From: Symbiodinium natans
Taxonomy: Eukaryota; Sar; Dinophyceae; Suessiales; Symbiodiniaceae
Length of the DNA stretch: 64,000 nucleotides
Assembly (NCBI GenBank): GCA_905221605.1
Contig: CAJNDS010002091.1
Span: 1,468,001 to 1,532,000, forward strand
Reading direction: 5' to 3'
The notes beneath the pieces were generated by a model. The model was given only the letters and a program-made list of their open reading frames with translations. It was not told the origin of the DNA and ran no database searches. The translations under genes were made by a program, and so were the position numbers. This document shows positions 9,957 to 21,040 of this stretch, piece by piece (position 1 is the first letter of the stretch; each line of letters starts with the position of its first letter).

Positions 9957-11044
9957 GAGGTAACAATGGCGAAACGCTCACGGCCCGCCTTTGCCGCGTC
10001 CTTGAGAGTTGCCACCTCTGCGGTTATTCCGGGCCATGGCAGCAAGCTTGAACCATCGCGCCTTGTCCAGCAAACTGCACAACACAATCACCTAACCATG
10101 CCAGCCCGAATTTAAACCCACCATAACCACCATAAGCACCACAGTGACAACCATAGCCATGTTCTAGAACAATAAAAAGGGAGGAAAAGGTAATCGTAAC
10201 CTGCCGGGGCCCTCTGAGGCCCTCTGAGGCCTTAAGGAGTGCTGCCTTTAGGGACCTACTGGGCTCTTTGTTAGGCAACCTGGGAGGCCCAAACCTGCTA
10301 GGCCGAAAGCGGTTTTTTCCACTTTCGGGATTCTTTGGATGTACAACCCATCATGGTGTCAGGCGAAGCTTCATGAAGCGCTCCGGTAGTCCCCCACGTT
10401 CCGAATTTAAGGCCGAGTTCAGGTGTCACGCATGCTTCCTTGCTTGCAGCAGTCCCTGCAAAGATCACCGGGTAGACTCATAAATCCTGCACGCCTCTTC
10501 GTGAGCTCTTGCACGTTGCAATTGGCGAAATAGTTTGGGCGAATTTGCGTTGAACATTTGATGCCGCAGCACGGACTGTTTCTATTCTCCCGGAACAGGT
10601 CTTTGATGGTGTCAAAGTCGTCTCACTGAGAACGGGGCACTCGGCCGCGTTCTCGGCAGCATGCTCAGCAGACCCCAACCCCCGCCAGCTCTCCAGTCAG
10701 TTCTGAAGCCCAACCCTCAGTCTTCTGCAAGACCCTTTGAAGCCACAGGAACCCTAAGACCAGGCAATCTGAAAGAGGCCCAGGCAAGTCGCATAGCACT
10801 GATATCAACCCAACTGCTGCGAATCCGCTCCTATCACCTGGCTGAGTTGTGGCCTTAAGAGTTTTTTGTTTTCATGGGATCAACGCAATCACATGTCTCG
10901 GTGTCTCGGGCCCAGCCAGCTCGGATCTTCGATCTGCTGAGGGCCATGTGTACAAGCTCTTTTCCAAGCATTTCAAACCAAGGAGACCTGTGGGACTGTA
11001 GGGTGCCCGTCTGGCAGAAAAATAGGGACATACGGATGCGCCGG
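9957..11044. other. No assignable gene
   Basis: Only short frames occur here. A small duplication of GGCCCTCTGA is present near 10207-10230. A minus-strand piece at about 10985-10890 (FEMLGKELVHMALSRSKI) may be an exon of the gene starting at 11134, but I cannot confirm it. Confidence 0.3.
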
Positions 11045-11134
11045 TCAGCTCCCTTGAGATGCCAGAGACTTGGCGGACTGCTCCAGGTTGTCAAGCTGCA
11101 CCTGGGAGGGATCTTCTTGCGACGCTGTGGTCAT
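11045..11134 (-). CDS. Possible first exon, unassigned
   Basis: From an ATG at 11134 the minus strand reads MTTASQEDPSQVQLDN and continues to a TGA at 11047-11045, which is probably inside an intron. The Gln/Ser/Glu-rich peptide looks like a soluble N-terminus. A following exon may begin after the CCCACAG near 10995. No family recognised. Confidence 0.3.
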   Translation of the reverse strand: MTTASQEDPSQVQLDNLEQSAKSLASQGS

Positions 11135-11849
11135 GCAATGTTCGGCGCTCCTTCCTTTAGAAAGCGTGACTGAGAGTTCCTTGCTTCTGAAACTGAACTC
11201 GCGATAGCTTGAAAGCTACAGCGGCAGCAGTGCTTAAGGATTCGGAACCGGACAGGCAGCATGCCAAAATGCTTGGCAATTTGACATGTCAACCTTAAGC
11301 TGAGGTTGAAGTAAACATGGCTAGACCCCCTTGCTTTGCACCCTGCGCTGTGGTCGCCACCCACTGTGCCCCTAAGCCCCCGGAAGGTCTTCATTTACGA
11401 GTCCGAAACTCTCCACTTGGGGGATTTAATCTGGGCTGCCGGTCGGTACAGCCAGCCGAATCCCATTCTAACTCCAGCCCAAGCATGACGAACTACCAAA
11501 ACATTATGCCGGCCTTGTCGTGCAATATACAGCTCGTGGGTCGTTTCTTCTTCTGTTTCCACATACGCAGGTTTGCGTATGTGATTTCGCAAGTTAGGGC
11601 CAGGGTTTCTGGATGTCTTTTGGCTGGTCTTCTGGCATTGGCCGCCCCTGCTCACCTGGGCCCCCTAAATTCGCACTCCGGTGGTGGATCTTTGGGGCCA
11701 CTAACCGGACCAAGCCTGGGGGTTGTTAACATTGCTGAAGAATGTTGAAACAGTGGGTTGACCTCTCGGAAATTCACGAAGGATGTGATTTATTGGCATA
11801 TGTGACTACAGCCTTGGGGCGGGGCCCTACCATCATTTGCAGGCCTCTA

Positions 11850-12482
11850 CTATGACAGAAATGCTCGCCGGTAACGGGGCTTGTAACGGAAACTGTAACG
11901 GAAAGGAGCGGAGCTGTCGCGGAGCTGTAACGGAGCCGTATCGGAAGGCTGCAACGGAGCGCTACCGGCTGTAGCGATGCTGTAACGGAATCTGTAACGG
12001 AGCCGTAGCAGAAGCAGCAACTTGATAACGGACCTGTAACGGAACTGCAACGGAGCTGTACAACTGAGCTGTAACGGGAGCTGTAGCGGAGCTGTAACGC
12101 AGGTGCAACGGAGCTGTATAACTGAGCTGTAACGGAAGCTGCAACGGAGCTGTAGCGGAGGTGCATCGAAGCTGTAATGGAGCTGTAACGGAGCTGTAAC
12201 GGAAGCTGTAACGGAAGCTGTAATGGAGCTGTAACGGAGGTGCAACGGAGCTGTAACGGAAGCTGTAACGGAAGCTGTAAAGGAGCTGTAACGGAGGTGC
12301 AAGGGAGCTGTAACGGAGCTGTATAACGGAGGTGCATCGGAGCTGTAACGGAGCTGCAACGGAACTGTAACGGAAGCTGTAACGGAGGTGTAATGGAGGT
12401 GCAACAAAGCTGTAACGGAGCTCTAGTGGAATCTGTAACGGAGCTGTAACGGAACTGTAGCAGGTGCTGTAGCGGAGCTGTA
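11850..12482. repeat. Minisatellite, 11-12 bp unit GAGCTGTAACG(G)
   Basis: About fifty head-to-tail copies of GAGCTGTAACG, alternating with a 12-bp form GAAGCTGTAACG and with variants such as GAGGTGCAACG. Three overlapping minus-strand frames (11774-12544, 11850-12407, 11962-12714) all stay open through it and read YSSVTAPLQLP-like peptides, because an 11-bp unit cycles through every frame (33 bp = 11 residues). I treat these frames as a by-product of the repeat, not as genes. Confidence 0.95.
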
Positions 12483-12776
12483 ACGGCGGGCCCACGGTGG
12501 GTAGCGCAAATCCCATAGTAAATGATGGTAGAGCCCACCCCCAACTACAGCCCCAAGCAAGCACGCCTTCTGTTGGTCGTTGAGCTTGCCCTTCTGTTCG
12601 GCAGTGAGCTCTTGGCCTGGAGCCGAATACCGCCCCATTTGAAAGTTCCAAACTTGCCAACAGAAGTCGGTTTCTAGGGATGCGGCCAACCACAGTCTCT
12701 TGCATGCTGATCATGTCCTGGCGAGGCGTTCAAATGTGCGACTTTGCTTCTTGCCACTGCACCCTTGCATGCTCTC

Positions 12777-13151
12777 CTAGACCGTGTAAGGCCACAGCCC
12801 ATCAAGCCAAGTCGCAACATACTTTTTCCACTCTTGCACGAACATCTGCCGCTGTGAGTCCGTGACCTGTCGTAGGGAGATTCACGGCAAGCTGTTTGGC
12901 TGCTTCACTGAGCCGCTCGGCCTGAGGCTTGCCATGCAGCCTGAACTCCTTCCTTGCATAGGTATCCCCCAGGCTGCGCATCTGCGGATCAAGCTTCAAA
13001 CGGTGAAGCCTCATGACGCTCCTAAGATGTCACTTCAGCAACCGCACGCGTGCGGCGGACCGAGAAAACATGACCATCACCGACACTTTGCCAATTAAAT
13101 GTCACGGCTCCGATACAAGGTCATGCTCTCTCCTATCAGCTTGACGCTCAT
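12777..13151 (-). CDS. SDHAF3: Succinate dehydrogenase assembly factor 3 (ACN9/LYR family), complete three-exon gene
   Basis: Exon 1 (13151-13111) starts MSVKLIGESMTLYR, exon 2 (13021-12922) has LGDTYARKEFRLHGK, and exon 3 (12866-12777) has FVQEWKKYVATWL and the stop. The spliced coding length is 231 nt, exactly 77 codons including stop. LYR, LGDxYxxxEFRxH and FxxEWxxY are the family's hallmark motifs in the right order and spacing. Known role of the family: a mitochondrial matrix chaperone that helps insert or protect the iron-sulfur subunit of complex II. At 76 residues it is shorter than usual (about 110-125), lacking the C-terminal extension and an obvious presequence. Both introns are tiny (89 and 55 nt). 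They begin with GA and GC instead of GT, and short repeats (GAGC, CAGG) at both ends leave the exact cut ambiguous, a typical dinoflagellate feature. Confidence 0.8.
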
Positions 13152-13913
13152 GGCACAGGCACTTCTGGCGCTGCTGGCAATCCTCAAGCAAAGTTGTGAA
13201 AGGTGACCATGCCGTCTATGAGTTTGATATGAAGCACTCAACTCACATTGGCTGAGTCCATTTGCCCAGCAGCGTGAGGCACTCGATGGAGGCGAAGGAC
13301 TACTCTGATTCAAGCCCGAGACGGCAACAGTCAATGTACGTCTCAGTCACAAAATTCTTGCCCAGCTCCGAAACAGGGCTGCTTGGGCTCCCACGTTGGC
13401 CAGGCCCTGGGTTGTAGATTCAGGCAAAGCCTGTGCAGCTGACATAGAGCTGACTATCGATATTCGGATCAGCATGTGGCTGTTGCCAGCTGGCCTGCTG
13501 AATCCTGTCCAACAGCTCTACAAATCACCTCAGCAAGACTCGCCCGACTACCACTCCTGCCGAATGCAAAAGCGAAAGGCAAGCCCACCAGAACGCGCAC
13601 AAGCATGTTCTTTTCGCGCAACAACTCACCAGTAAGGTGACAGGGTGACAAGTGCAGTACACAATCAGTGCGCATTGCTGCTCTTGGGGCGTTTCTGCTT
13701 CAGCACAAACATAGAACTCGACCGGATCTTCTCCGGCGGCAATGCGCGCACAAGGAAAATTGCCAATGCAAATTTCCTACTGACGTGGTGGTATGATACA
13801 CAACACTTCAAGCTGTTCGCAGCATGGAGTTCTAAATCCTCGACTATGTGCACGTTGGACCTCGCACCCAGGAGTGAATAGCGCAAGTGATCCGTGAGCC
13901 TGGACTCATGCAT

Positions 13914-14890
13914 GCAACTTCCTCTCATGGTTGCAGCCCCAAAGGCCCCAAGGCCCGTACACTTCTGTAAGAACCACTTTATGGCCTGCAGCGTCGCTGT
14001 GGCAGCCGGTGCTATCCGGAATAACAACCCAAAAGACATATCCTTGCCTCCAAGCCAAGACCTTCAATGTCACTTCGGGGCCGGCGTTTTTGACCTGCAG
14101 CTCAGGCTTCTTGGAGAATGTTGTGCTACGCTGGTACGCATCGCTAAACTTTGCGCGTGTGTGCCAGCCTTGTCCAGGAGAGCCGCTCCGACTCCCTCCA
14201 TGCCATCTACACCAATGATTCTGTCAGATTGCTGAATCTGTTGCCTTAGCATGGGTCACCACATCAAGCTTATCGGACTGCATCTGCAGCCCCCCATCCA
14301 CAAGCCAGCACTTTCGCTCACACGAGAAACGACAAGAGCAAGAATCTGCCAGGCACATCAAACGACAACTGTCCCGTTATTCCTTCAAGACACTCGGTGG
14401 GCACAGTCTTGTTGAAGTCCTGCGGGGCACACGAAGCAACAAGATGAAGCTCACCCAGGTGCCCTTCGACACGTGCGGTCCTTGACAACCCCATCCTCCA
14501 CGCCGAGGACTAGAAGGAAGTGGGGGCCATCTTTCAAGTGCATGCCAAGGTTGAGGGCACCTCGCTGGACCTTCACCTGCACAGGTCCCTCATCAAGATT
14601 GCGTTGGACGGCAATTGACGTGCGGAAATCGTGTAAAGCTTCCATTGCCCACCTCGCTCACAATCGCCCGTTGGAACGTGAGGACCATCTTGTTGTGTGT
14701 AGACTTCAGCAGGTCCAAGATCTCCTGCAGCCCATCTAAGCGCAATGAACATAAATCCATCTACACCAATGACCAAGATGTGATACTGGCCATCGAAACA
14801 TATCGAAGCCTGCAAACTTTTGGAGAGCTCAACTGGCAAGACGACGAGACTCCTTGCTTTTCTCGCTTGTCTGGCCATTCACTGCGTAGA
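13914..14890 (-). CDS. Exon cluster of an unassigned gene, possibly with PDZ-like repeats
   Basis: On the minus strand, three pieces in different frames share a hydrophobic-VDG pattern: HILVIGVDGFMFIALRW near 14780, FLLVLGVEDGVVKDRT near 14480 (preceded by VQVKVQRGALNLGMHL), and RIIGVDGMEGVGAALLDKAG near 14210. They are followed by an open frame with FSKKPELQVKNAGPEV and VLAWRQGYVFWVVIPDSTG ending near 13914. The pattern (basic beta strand, LGM, DG, LLV-V, DG-V) is reminiscent of divergent PDZ-like repeats common in dinoflagellate proteins, but this is a guess. Introns must separate the pieces. Confidence 0.35.
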
Positions 14891-14999
14891 GCCTGTCATA
14901 CTTCTGCACCTGATATTCAAGGCTTTCGTCTGCGACATGAGATCAGGCAAGAGCTTTCAACCATTCGAAGGCGAGCTACTTTCGATTCTTCGCTGCACT

Positions 15000-16950
15000 T
15001 GGCGTTCCAATCTGCGATCAGGCCGTCTGTGGTGACACTGGTGACAACACACGCCTGACGAACAAAGGCAACTTTTCAAATCTTGAACAGGTGCTGGATG
15101 GTGCAGGTAGCTCAAGTTCCAGCATCTAGTGAAGACACTAAGACACTACCACAGAGAGGCGCGACAGCCATTACAAAGGCCTTCCCTGCGCTCGAAAGGT
15201 CCACGCCGAAGTAGGTTCCTGGTGCGCGGTCAAGGAAGATGTCCTTGGCTCGCTATTCTGCTGTATCAAGCATGCACGCAACCGTGGAGGACAAAGAGAC
15301 CTACCGAAGTCATACGGAATGACCTGCAGCCGTGTGTCGAACGTTTCGGGAGCTGCCGCGGCAGTGCCCTGATGAACAGGCCAGCGTGAGAAAAGAACTC
15401 TTCATCATGCCTAATCATTGTTGTTGCCCTTGCGGCCCTTGCGGCCCTTGCTCTTCATTGCCTCCCACCCTACCCGGCGTACCCCTCATGCTCACACTGC
15501 CCACCTTTCCCTCAGGGAAGGCACTGTCCATCTGCAGCTCCACGAAGTCAGCCGGCCTGGCTTCTAGGACGCACCCCACACAGAGCGAGAGAGAGGACAA
15601 CCCTTCAGCTCATCCGATGTGAAGTTGGCTGTTCTGTCCAAATATCAACCCACAATTCCGGTCGAGCATCTTCTCATCTACGCAACAGCAGGTAAACATT
15701 GTCAGCCTCAGATCTCAAACTCGTTGAACTCTGCAGAACCGTGCAACGGGCAACCACCAGGCTCCAGGCCAGGAGCTGCGCACGACACTGTCTCTGTGTT
15801 CTGTGTTCAGGATTGAGCCAATGTCTGCAAGTTGAGGCATCCGGATGCTGCACAAGCCATACAAGCCTTTCCGGCTTGGTGCTTCGGCTTCCCGGGCTTC
15901 ACAACCAGAGAACTGCTGAGCCACTCACGGATCAGCCAGCGTGGTGGCACGCAACTTTGCGAGCTTTTGCAACCTGAGGAAGATGCCACGTTCCAAGCTG
16001 CAAGGGGTCGCAGTACTTGCTAGCCACATGCTTGGTCATGGACGCTGTGGACAAATTGATTCGATCAAACTGGCTGAAGCATTCCCCGCATAGCTCCAGC
16101 ACCTTAATGGAGAGATTGTTGCCAAAGCTTCCAAGGCATCTTCTTGCCTAGTGCACCCAGTGGATTCTGCTGGATTTCGTTGGATCGAGTAGAGCACGTC
16201 CTCTGCTGCATTGCACGACTGTAGCCTCGGATTGGATTTCTGAGGACACTCACTCGCTTTGCTGTCAGCAGGCCAAGTCCACGACTAGTGGTTGAGTTGG
16301 CGGGGGTCGGCCTGGCCATGCTCTTGACTCTTGAAGCTTCGGCTTCAGCAACACCCTCAGCTGCGTGTTCTCCGCAAGTTTGGTGCCTTCACGGCCCTGC
16401 GGTACAAACTTCCTCTCCGAGAAGGTGCCGCTCAGGTACCTAAGGGAGGGCCGAACTGCAGCAAGAAATGATGAGAAAGCAAAGAATGATGAAAATGATT
16501 AAGGAGTTCACCGGTTGACCGAACAACCAGAACGTGGGCTCGCGCGGTTGGATCACATTACCGAATACCCGTACGAGGCTACGAGGCTACGAGGCTACCG
16601 GGCCGCGTTACGGCACAGCGGATGCCAGGTTGCCGTGAAAGAGCCAAACGAGCTTCGATTGACCTTGCCTCTTCCGGCACCCGTTGCCTACATTCCCGAA
16701 AGACTGGTAAATGATGGTAAATTGATTGACGGAAGGTTCCCCAAAGAAGCCATAATTTCGACCTTCACACTCGGGCACGGTACCAAGTGAACAAGGAAAC
16801 GAAAGAATCACGCTAAGAGCGTTCTAAGCATGCACAAATCCTACCAAAACCTGATACAGTTCAACTAAATCCACTAGAGGGGTGTGCTCTTGCTACTTCA
16901 GTACGGGGCCATATGAATTAACTCTTCTCTTCTTCTTCTACTCAGCGAAA
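15000..16950. other. No assignable gene
   Basis: Both strands carry only short frames with no recognisable domain. A minus-strand frame near 15989-15807 (PRWLIREWLSSSLVVKPGK) has some coding character. There is a short GGCTACGA triplication near 16580. I see no RNA gene or mobile element here. Confidence 0.3.
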
Positions 16951-16973
16951 AGGTCCCCTAAACTCTTCTCTCT

Positions 16974-17166
16974 CTCTCTTCTTCTTCTTCTTCTTCTTCT
17001 TCTTCTTCTTCTTCTTCTTCTTCTTCTTCTTCTTCTTCTTCTTCTTCTTCTCCTTCTTCTTCTTCTTCTCCTTCTCTCTCTCTCTCTCTCTCTCGACACG
17101 CATGGCCCCCCAGAGGGGAGCCGCCCCGAAGGGCGCGCCTTCTCTCTCTCTCTCTCTCTCTCTCTT
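16974..17166. repeat. (CTT)n and (CT)n microsatellites around a GC-rich spacer
   Basis: A (CTT)n run with a few CCTT interruptions covers about 16978-17073, followed by (CT)n to about 17094. A GC-rich spacer with the hairpin-forming GCCCCGAAGGGC (17123-17134) follows, then (CT)n again at about 17141-17166. The poly-Leu and poly-Lys/Arg frames across it are artefacts of the repeat. Confidence 0.95.
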
Positions 17167-17624
17167 CTCACTCTGCCATGCTAGCCCATACAAGCATGTT
17201 AAACTGATTTTCATGTGATTGTCATGTAAGCACAAACCGTATGTCAGAAGCGAATGATAACATTGGCTATTCTCAGATAAATATATTATTTTCAGTTGCA
17301 CAAGAGCGGCTAGGAGCCGCAAAGAAAGGACCCATGAAATACAACATTTGCACGCAAGCTTACACATGAACTACAATTAAATGGCTTTGGGGGGGATCCA
17401 CATCGGTCATGCTTTTTGGCAATGGGAATTCTACAAGACATCAAAGGTGGTTCAGCAGGCTGGTGCCTTCACGACTCGACTACCATTCACCTCTACCACC
17501 TTCCCGGGGAATGATTTGCCAAGAGCCGCGCCGAAGGCTAGGAGGGCAGGGATGGAGCGGCAAAGGCAGCGAATGCCGCAACCTGAAGCACAGGTCGGGA
17601 AAGGCCAGAACAAGAAGCATGAAC

Positions 17625-17765
17625 CGTGGTGCCTGAGGCGGAATGCCGCCATTGGCTCGAAGAACCTCGTGCATCATCACCTCACAACCAACGCTCGAGC
17701 ATCGCATCTCACCCTGATCAGAAAACTTTGGAAACCTTTCTGCCCTGGCGTTTTTCTCAATCGTC
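17625..17765 (-). CDS. Probable coding exon, unassigned
   Basis: The minus frame reads VFETIEKNARAERFPKFS and continues with SSVGCEVMMHEVLRANGGIP. The amphipathic composition and lack of low complexity suggest a real exon of a soluble protein. Possible neighbours are a Cys-containing frame at 18070-17880 and an exon further downstream, but I could not join them. No family recognised. Confidence 0.3.
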
Positions 17766-18361
17766 TCAAAGACCTAGATGAACGCCATGGTATGATCAAT
17801 TTCGCGTAGCGCGTGCAAAGTCTCAGTACAGCCCTCTTGCTTGCTGCCCGTGTCGTTGTTGTGTTGATTCAATGCGTTTCAATGCTGTCACATCTGACAC
17901 TGCTGATGCGGCGGCAAGCACGGTGAAATGATGCCCTGGACGGCACATTTGAGTGAAACGGAGTACGGCATGCAAATGCTTCGACAGCTTGCTGGCGTCG
18001 TCACCGGCACACCTGCAGAGACAAGGACCCCCAAAGCCCGTCATATCGCCACAGCATGCAGCTACCAAGCAAGTGCCATCATTGGCAGAGGATGGCAGAG
18101 GCCAGGAGCTGCCATGAAGCACTCCAAGACCACTTGCTACGGTGCCTGGGCACTTAGGACGCCCGAAAGTCGTCATCCAGGTCTTCCAGCGCGGGCCCGT
18201 CATATTCCTGCCCAGAAACGCAGACGGACATTCTTGTGTGACTATGGGCTTGTCTCACAAGAGCTGCAAAAAGATGCTGCTGGACCTCTCCAGCTTCCTC
18301 CTTCTGCTTGTTGAACTCTGCCTGTGGGCCGAACGAGGCATAAGGTTAACCTCAGATTTTT

Positions 18362-18413
18362 AAACCCCCCCTCAATTAAGGAATCCCAAACCCCCCCTAA
18401 ATTAAGGAATCCC
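18362..18413. repeat. 26-bp tandem duplication with one difference
   Basis: The unit AAACCCCCCCTCAATTAAGG plus AATCCC occurs at 18362-18387 and again at 18388-18413, differing only at the C/A after CCCT. It sits in a C-rich, non-coding stretch that continues to a poly-G run near 18542. Confidence 0.9.
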
Positions 18414-19150
18414 GGCCCGGGGACCGATTCTTTTTCTATGGGCCCTTTTGGTAGGTCAGGGCTTGGGGCCGGCTCGAGACAGCCCGACCCCCCGCCCCCT
18501 CAATAGGGGGTCGGGGCGAAAACAAAAAAACAATTGAGACAGGGGGGGGGGATTATTAATTCGAGGTCAACATTAACAGTTCCGCAGGCGCGCCAGCATG
18601 CCCAGCAAACTGCGGTAACTGCAGGGCACATGTCTCACGATGCGCAGACTCGGCCTTGCGCAGCTCCAGGTCAGCTGCGCGGTAGGCGCACCCAGCCTAC
18701 CCGAAGTTCTGAGTAAACGTATCTCTGAAAGCCCACCACCTGACTGTTGTGCATCCCTCCATGGCAGGCGCCACGGGAAACAGCGGTCAACATCGTAGAA
18801 AAGGTAAGAAGAATCACACGCACACAAAGAGGATCTAGTCCAGAGCCACTGCCAATGTGGAACAGATGACAACGCATGGAAGTGGGCGAAGATGGGCAAA
18901 GGATGCAAAGCTCAAAAAAGAAGTCGCAGTCTTTGAAGACCGGCAGACGTTCCAGACATTGCAAAATAGCAAGACTTGGCATGCGAATCGAGAGGCACAC
19001 CTAGACATGGACTTCAGCCTCGGGAGCTCATGCATTGAGATCCGGCTCTTCGCCGTTAGAACCTCGGCAGACCCTGCTGCTGCCACTTGCAGCATTTGGA
19101 GCAGCAGTTCCTGATTCCGTTCCTTTCTGGGGTTTAGGGTCTTCTCTTGC

Positions 19151-20308
19151 TCAGTCTGTGGCATGACTGCTGACTTGCGAAGGGTTGGGGGGGGAAGGGG
19201 TGGGAGGGGGGGGGGAGGGGGCAGGAATTACGGTTTCGAGATGTGATATGCAAGATGAGCGAGTTTGGGAGGGCAGGGAAGGGAACGTTTCTAGCTGTTG
19301 GAGTCTTAAATGGGGGTTCTCCCTCAGCCGGTCTTGCTTTCTATTCTTCTTCTGCAGGGCTTGAGGGGCAAACTTCCACTCTCTCCCCTCTCTTTCTCTC
19401 TGCCTGTGCTCTCTTCCTTGCGCCTGAAGGACCTGGAAGAGCATGAGGAATGCTGGCGCAATCTCCTGAAACTGAGCACTGACCAGCCACAAGCCGGGGA
19501 CAAAACGCCACACGAGTTTTCGGTCCTTCGCCTTCTCAGCATCCATTTCGGCTGGAGATCCCAGCTGCGTGATGTAGGCATGCAAGTGCTCTGGCAGAAG
19601 GCCCTTCCTGTGACTGGCTAGAGCGGCCAGAGAAACTGAAAAGATGCAGGATGGCGAAAGGATGGCGAAAGGATGGCGAAAGGATGGCGAAGGTTCTCTA
19701 TGCAGATGATCGAAGAAGCCCTGCCTCGGGCCCTCGACTTCAACCTTGCCAACCTTCTCCAGCAACTGCAAGGGATTCTGCAGCAGCTGCTTCAAGTGCT
19801 GCCAATTCAGGGTCGTCTTCCTCCTTCCACACGATGGGCGGTGGACGGGAACGAACTGGAATGTAGAGCACCACACCTGTGTTGAAGCAAGTCTCCTCGG
19901 ATAGATGTCAGCCTTGGTGTAGCCGGCGAAATGCGCCAGGGCCTCGGCAAGCGATCGCTGCATCGCCGACTGACGCAACGCAGGAGACGCGGCCAAGTTG
20001 CTGCAACCACGTTCATGAGATCGGGCGTGGCGTAAACCCAGCTTGTCAAGCCGGAAATCATCGAAGAAAGCTCCTTGGCAACCTCGAGAGCCACAGTTGT
20101 CACGAGCAGCCACCCAAGCAGGACACAATGTCCGGATCATGTCCGTGCCCTCCGTGCCTCCAATGCACGCAAGAAGGCAAACTTCTTTTGAACCACCTCC
20201 TGCCAGCACCACTTGCCGAGTTGATTCAATGCTTTTCCGGCTTGCCCGCACCCCACCCCTCCCCCCCCGCACCCACCCCGCCCCCGCCCCCCCCGGACCG
20301 CTCAGCAA
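19151..20308 (-). other. Long open frame, function not assignable
   Basis: A 385-codon minus-strand frame crosses this interval. Segments such as LNWQHLKQLLQNPLQLLEKV (near 19750) and FVPGLWLVSAQFQEIAPAF (near 19480) have coding character, but other frames are also open and contain equally plausible pieces (VALEVAKELSSMISGLTSWV near 20070). The region therefore probably holds several short exons rather than one long one. G-rich tracts lie at 19184-19224 and C-rich tracts at 20253-20300. I considered a dynein heavy chain linker match but could not support it. Confidence 0.25.
19648..19691. repeat. 11-bp tandem repeat (GGATGGCGAAA, four copies)
   Basis: GGATGGCGAAA is repeated four times head to tail, the last copy shortened by one A. 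Confidence 0.9.
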
Positions 20309-21040
20309 GTATTGATGAAGCAGCGGTCCTTCCGAAGCTCGTCTGTGGCATCCGCCTCCTCAAGCTCCAGCTGCTCTGCATGCATCTGCTCGACGTTCCC
20401 GTCAATTTCGGTAATCTGCCAAAGCACAAATTCTGGAGCAACAACGCTGATAGCTTCTAGTTTTGAGCTTTGTTTGCACTGAAAACAAAGCCCCTTTGTT
20501 TATCACTGTTTGGCCCGCAACTCTTGGTTAGCATGGTGTGCCCCCCCCCTGGGACCCCCCCAGCCTGCAACCCCCCCTCCCCTCTTTTTGAAGAAACCCC
20601 TTAGGCGGCGCGCGCAAGCGTTTACAATTAGGCTTAAAGTGCTAGTAGAACTTCAGGCATTGCTGCACAGCTGCGCCCAGATACCTGGCAAGGGTGCCAC
20701 AATAATTCCCCAAGCCCAAAAGCTTCAGAGCCAGGCATATTGCATTCAAAGCCCGAATTTATTCCCCTGTGATTGGGCCTCTGCTAAGACCCTCAGCTTC
20801 ACCAATTCACAGGTTTAGGGATCCGGAAGGCCGGAGTTAGTTTCGGGCAGGAGGCCTTGTATTCTGGGGGGCAGGGAGAGGGGAGTGTTTCAAGGCATTT
20901 TGAAGGTGAGGGGGGGAGGGGGGGGCGGCCAACGAGTGTTCGAATACCATCTCTTGGGGTTGCTCGACTTCTCTCCTGCATAAGTTTGGATGTAGGAGTA
21001 GGGCAAGCAAGTCAAAGAAGTCAAAGAAGAAAACCTCACC

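Noticed and set aside
11850-12482. CRISPR array or repeat-protein gene
   Set aside because: Units are 11-12 bp with no spacers, and all frames are open because of unit length, so it is a minisatellite.
16882-17184. Leucine-rich or Lys/Arg-rich protein frames
   Set aside because: They are read entirely from (CTT)n and (CT)n microsatellites.
19151-20308. Dynein heavy chain fragment
   Set aside because: LNWQHLKQLLQNPLQLLEKV has a passing resemblance to a linker helix, but no P-loop or other dynein motif is found nearby and other frames are equally open.
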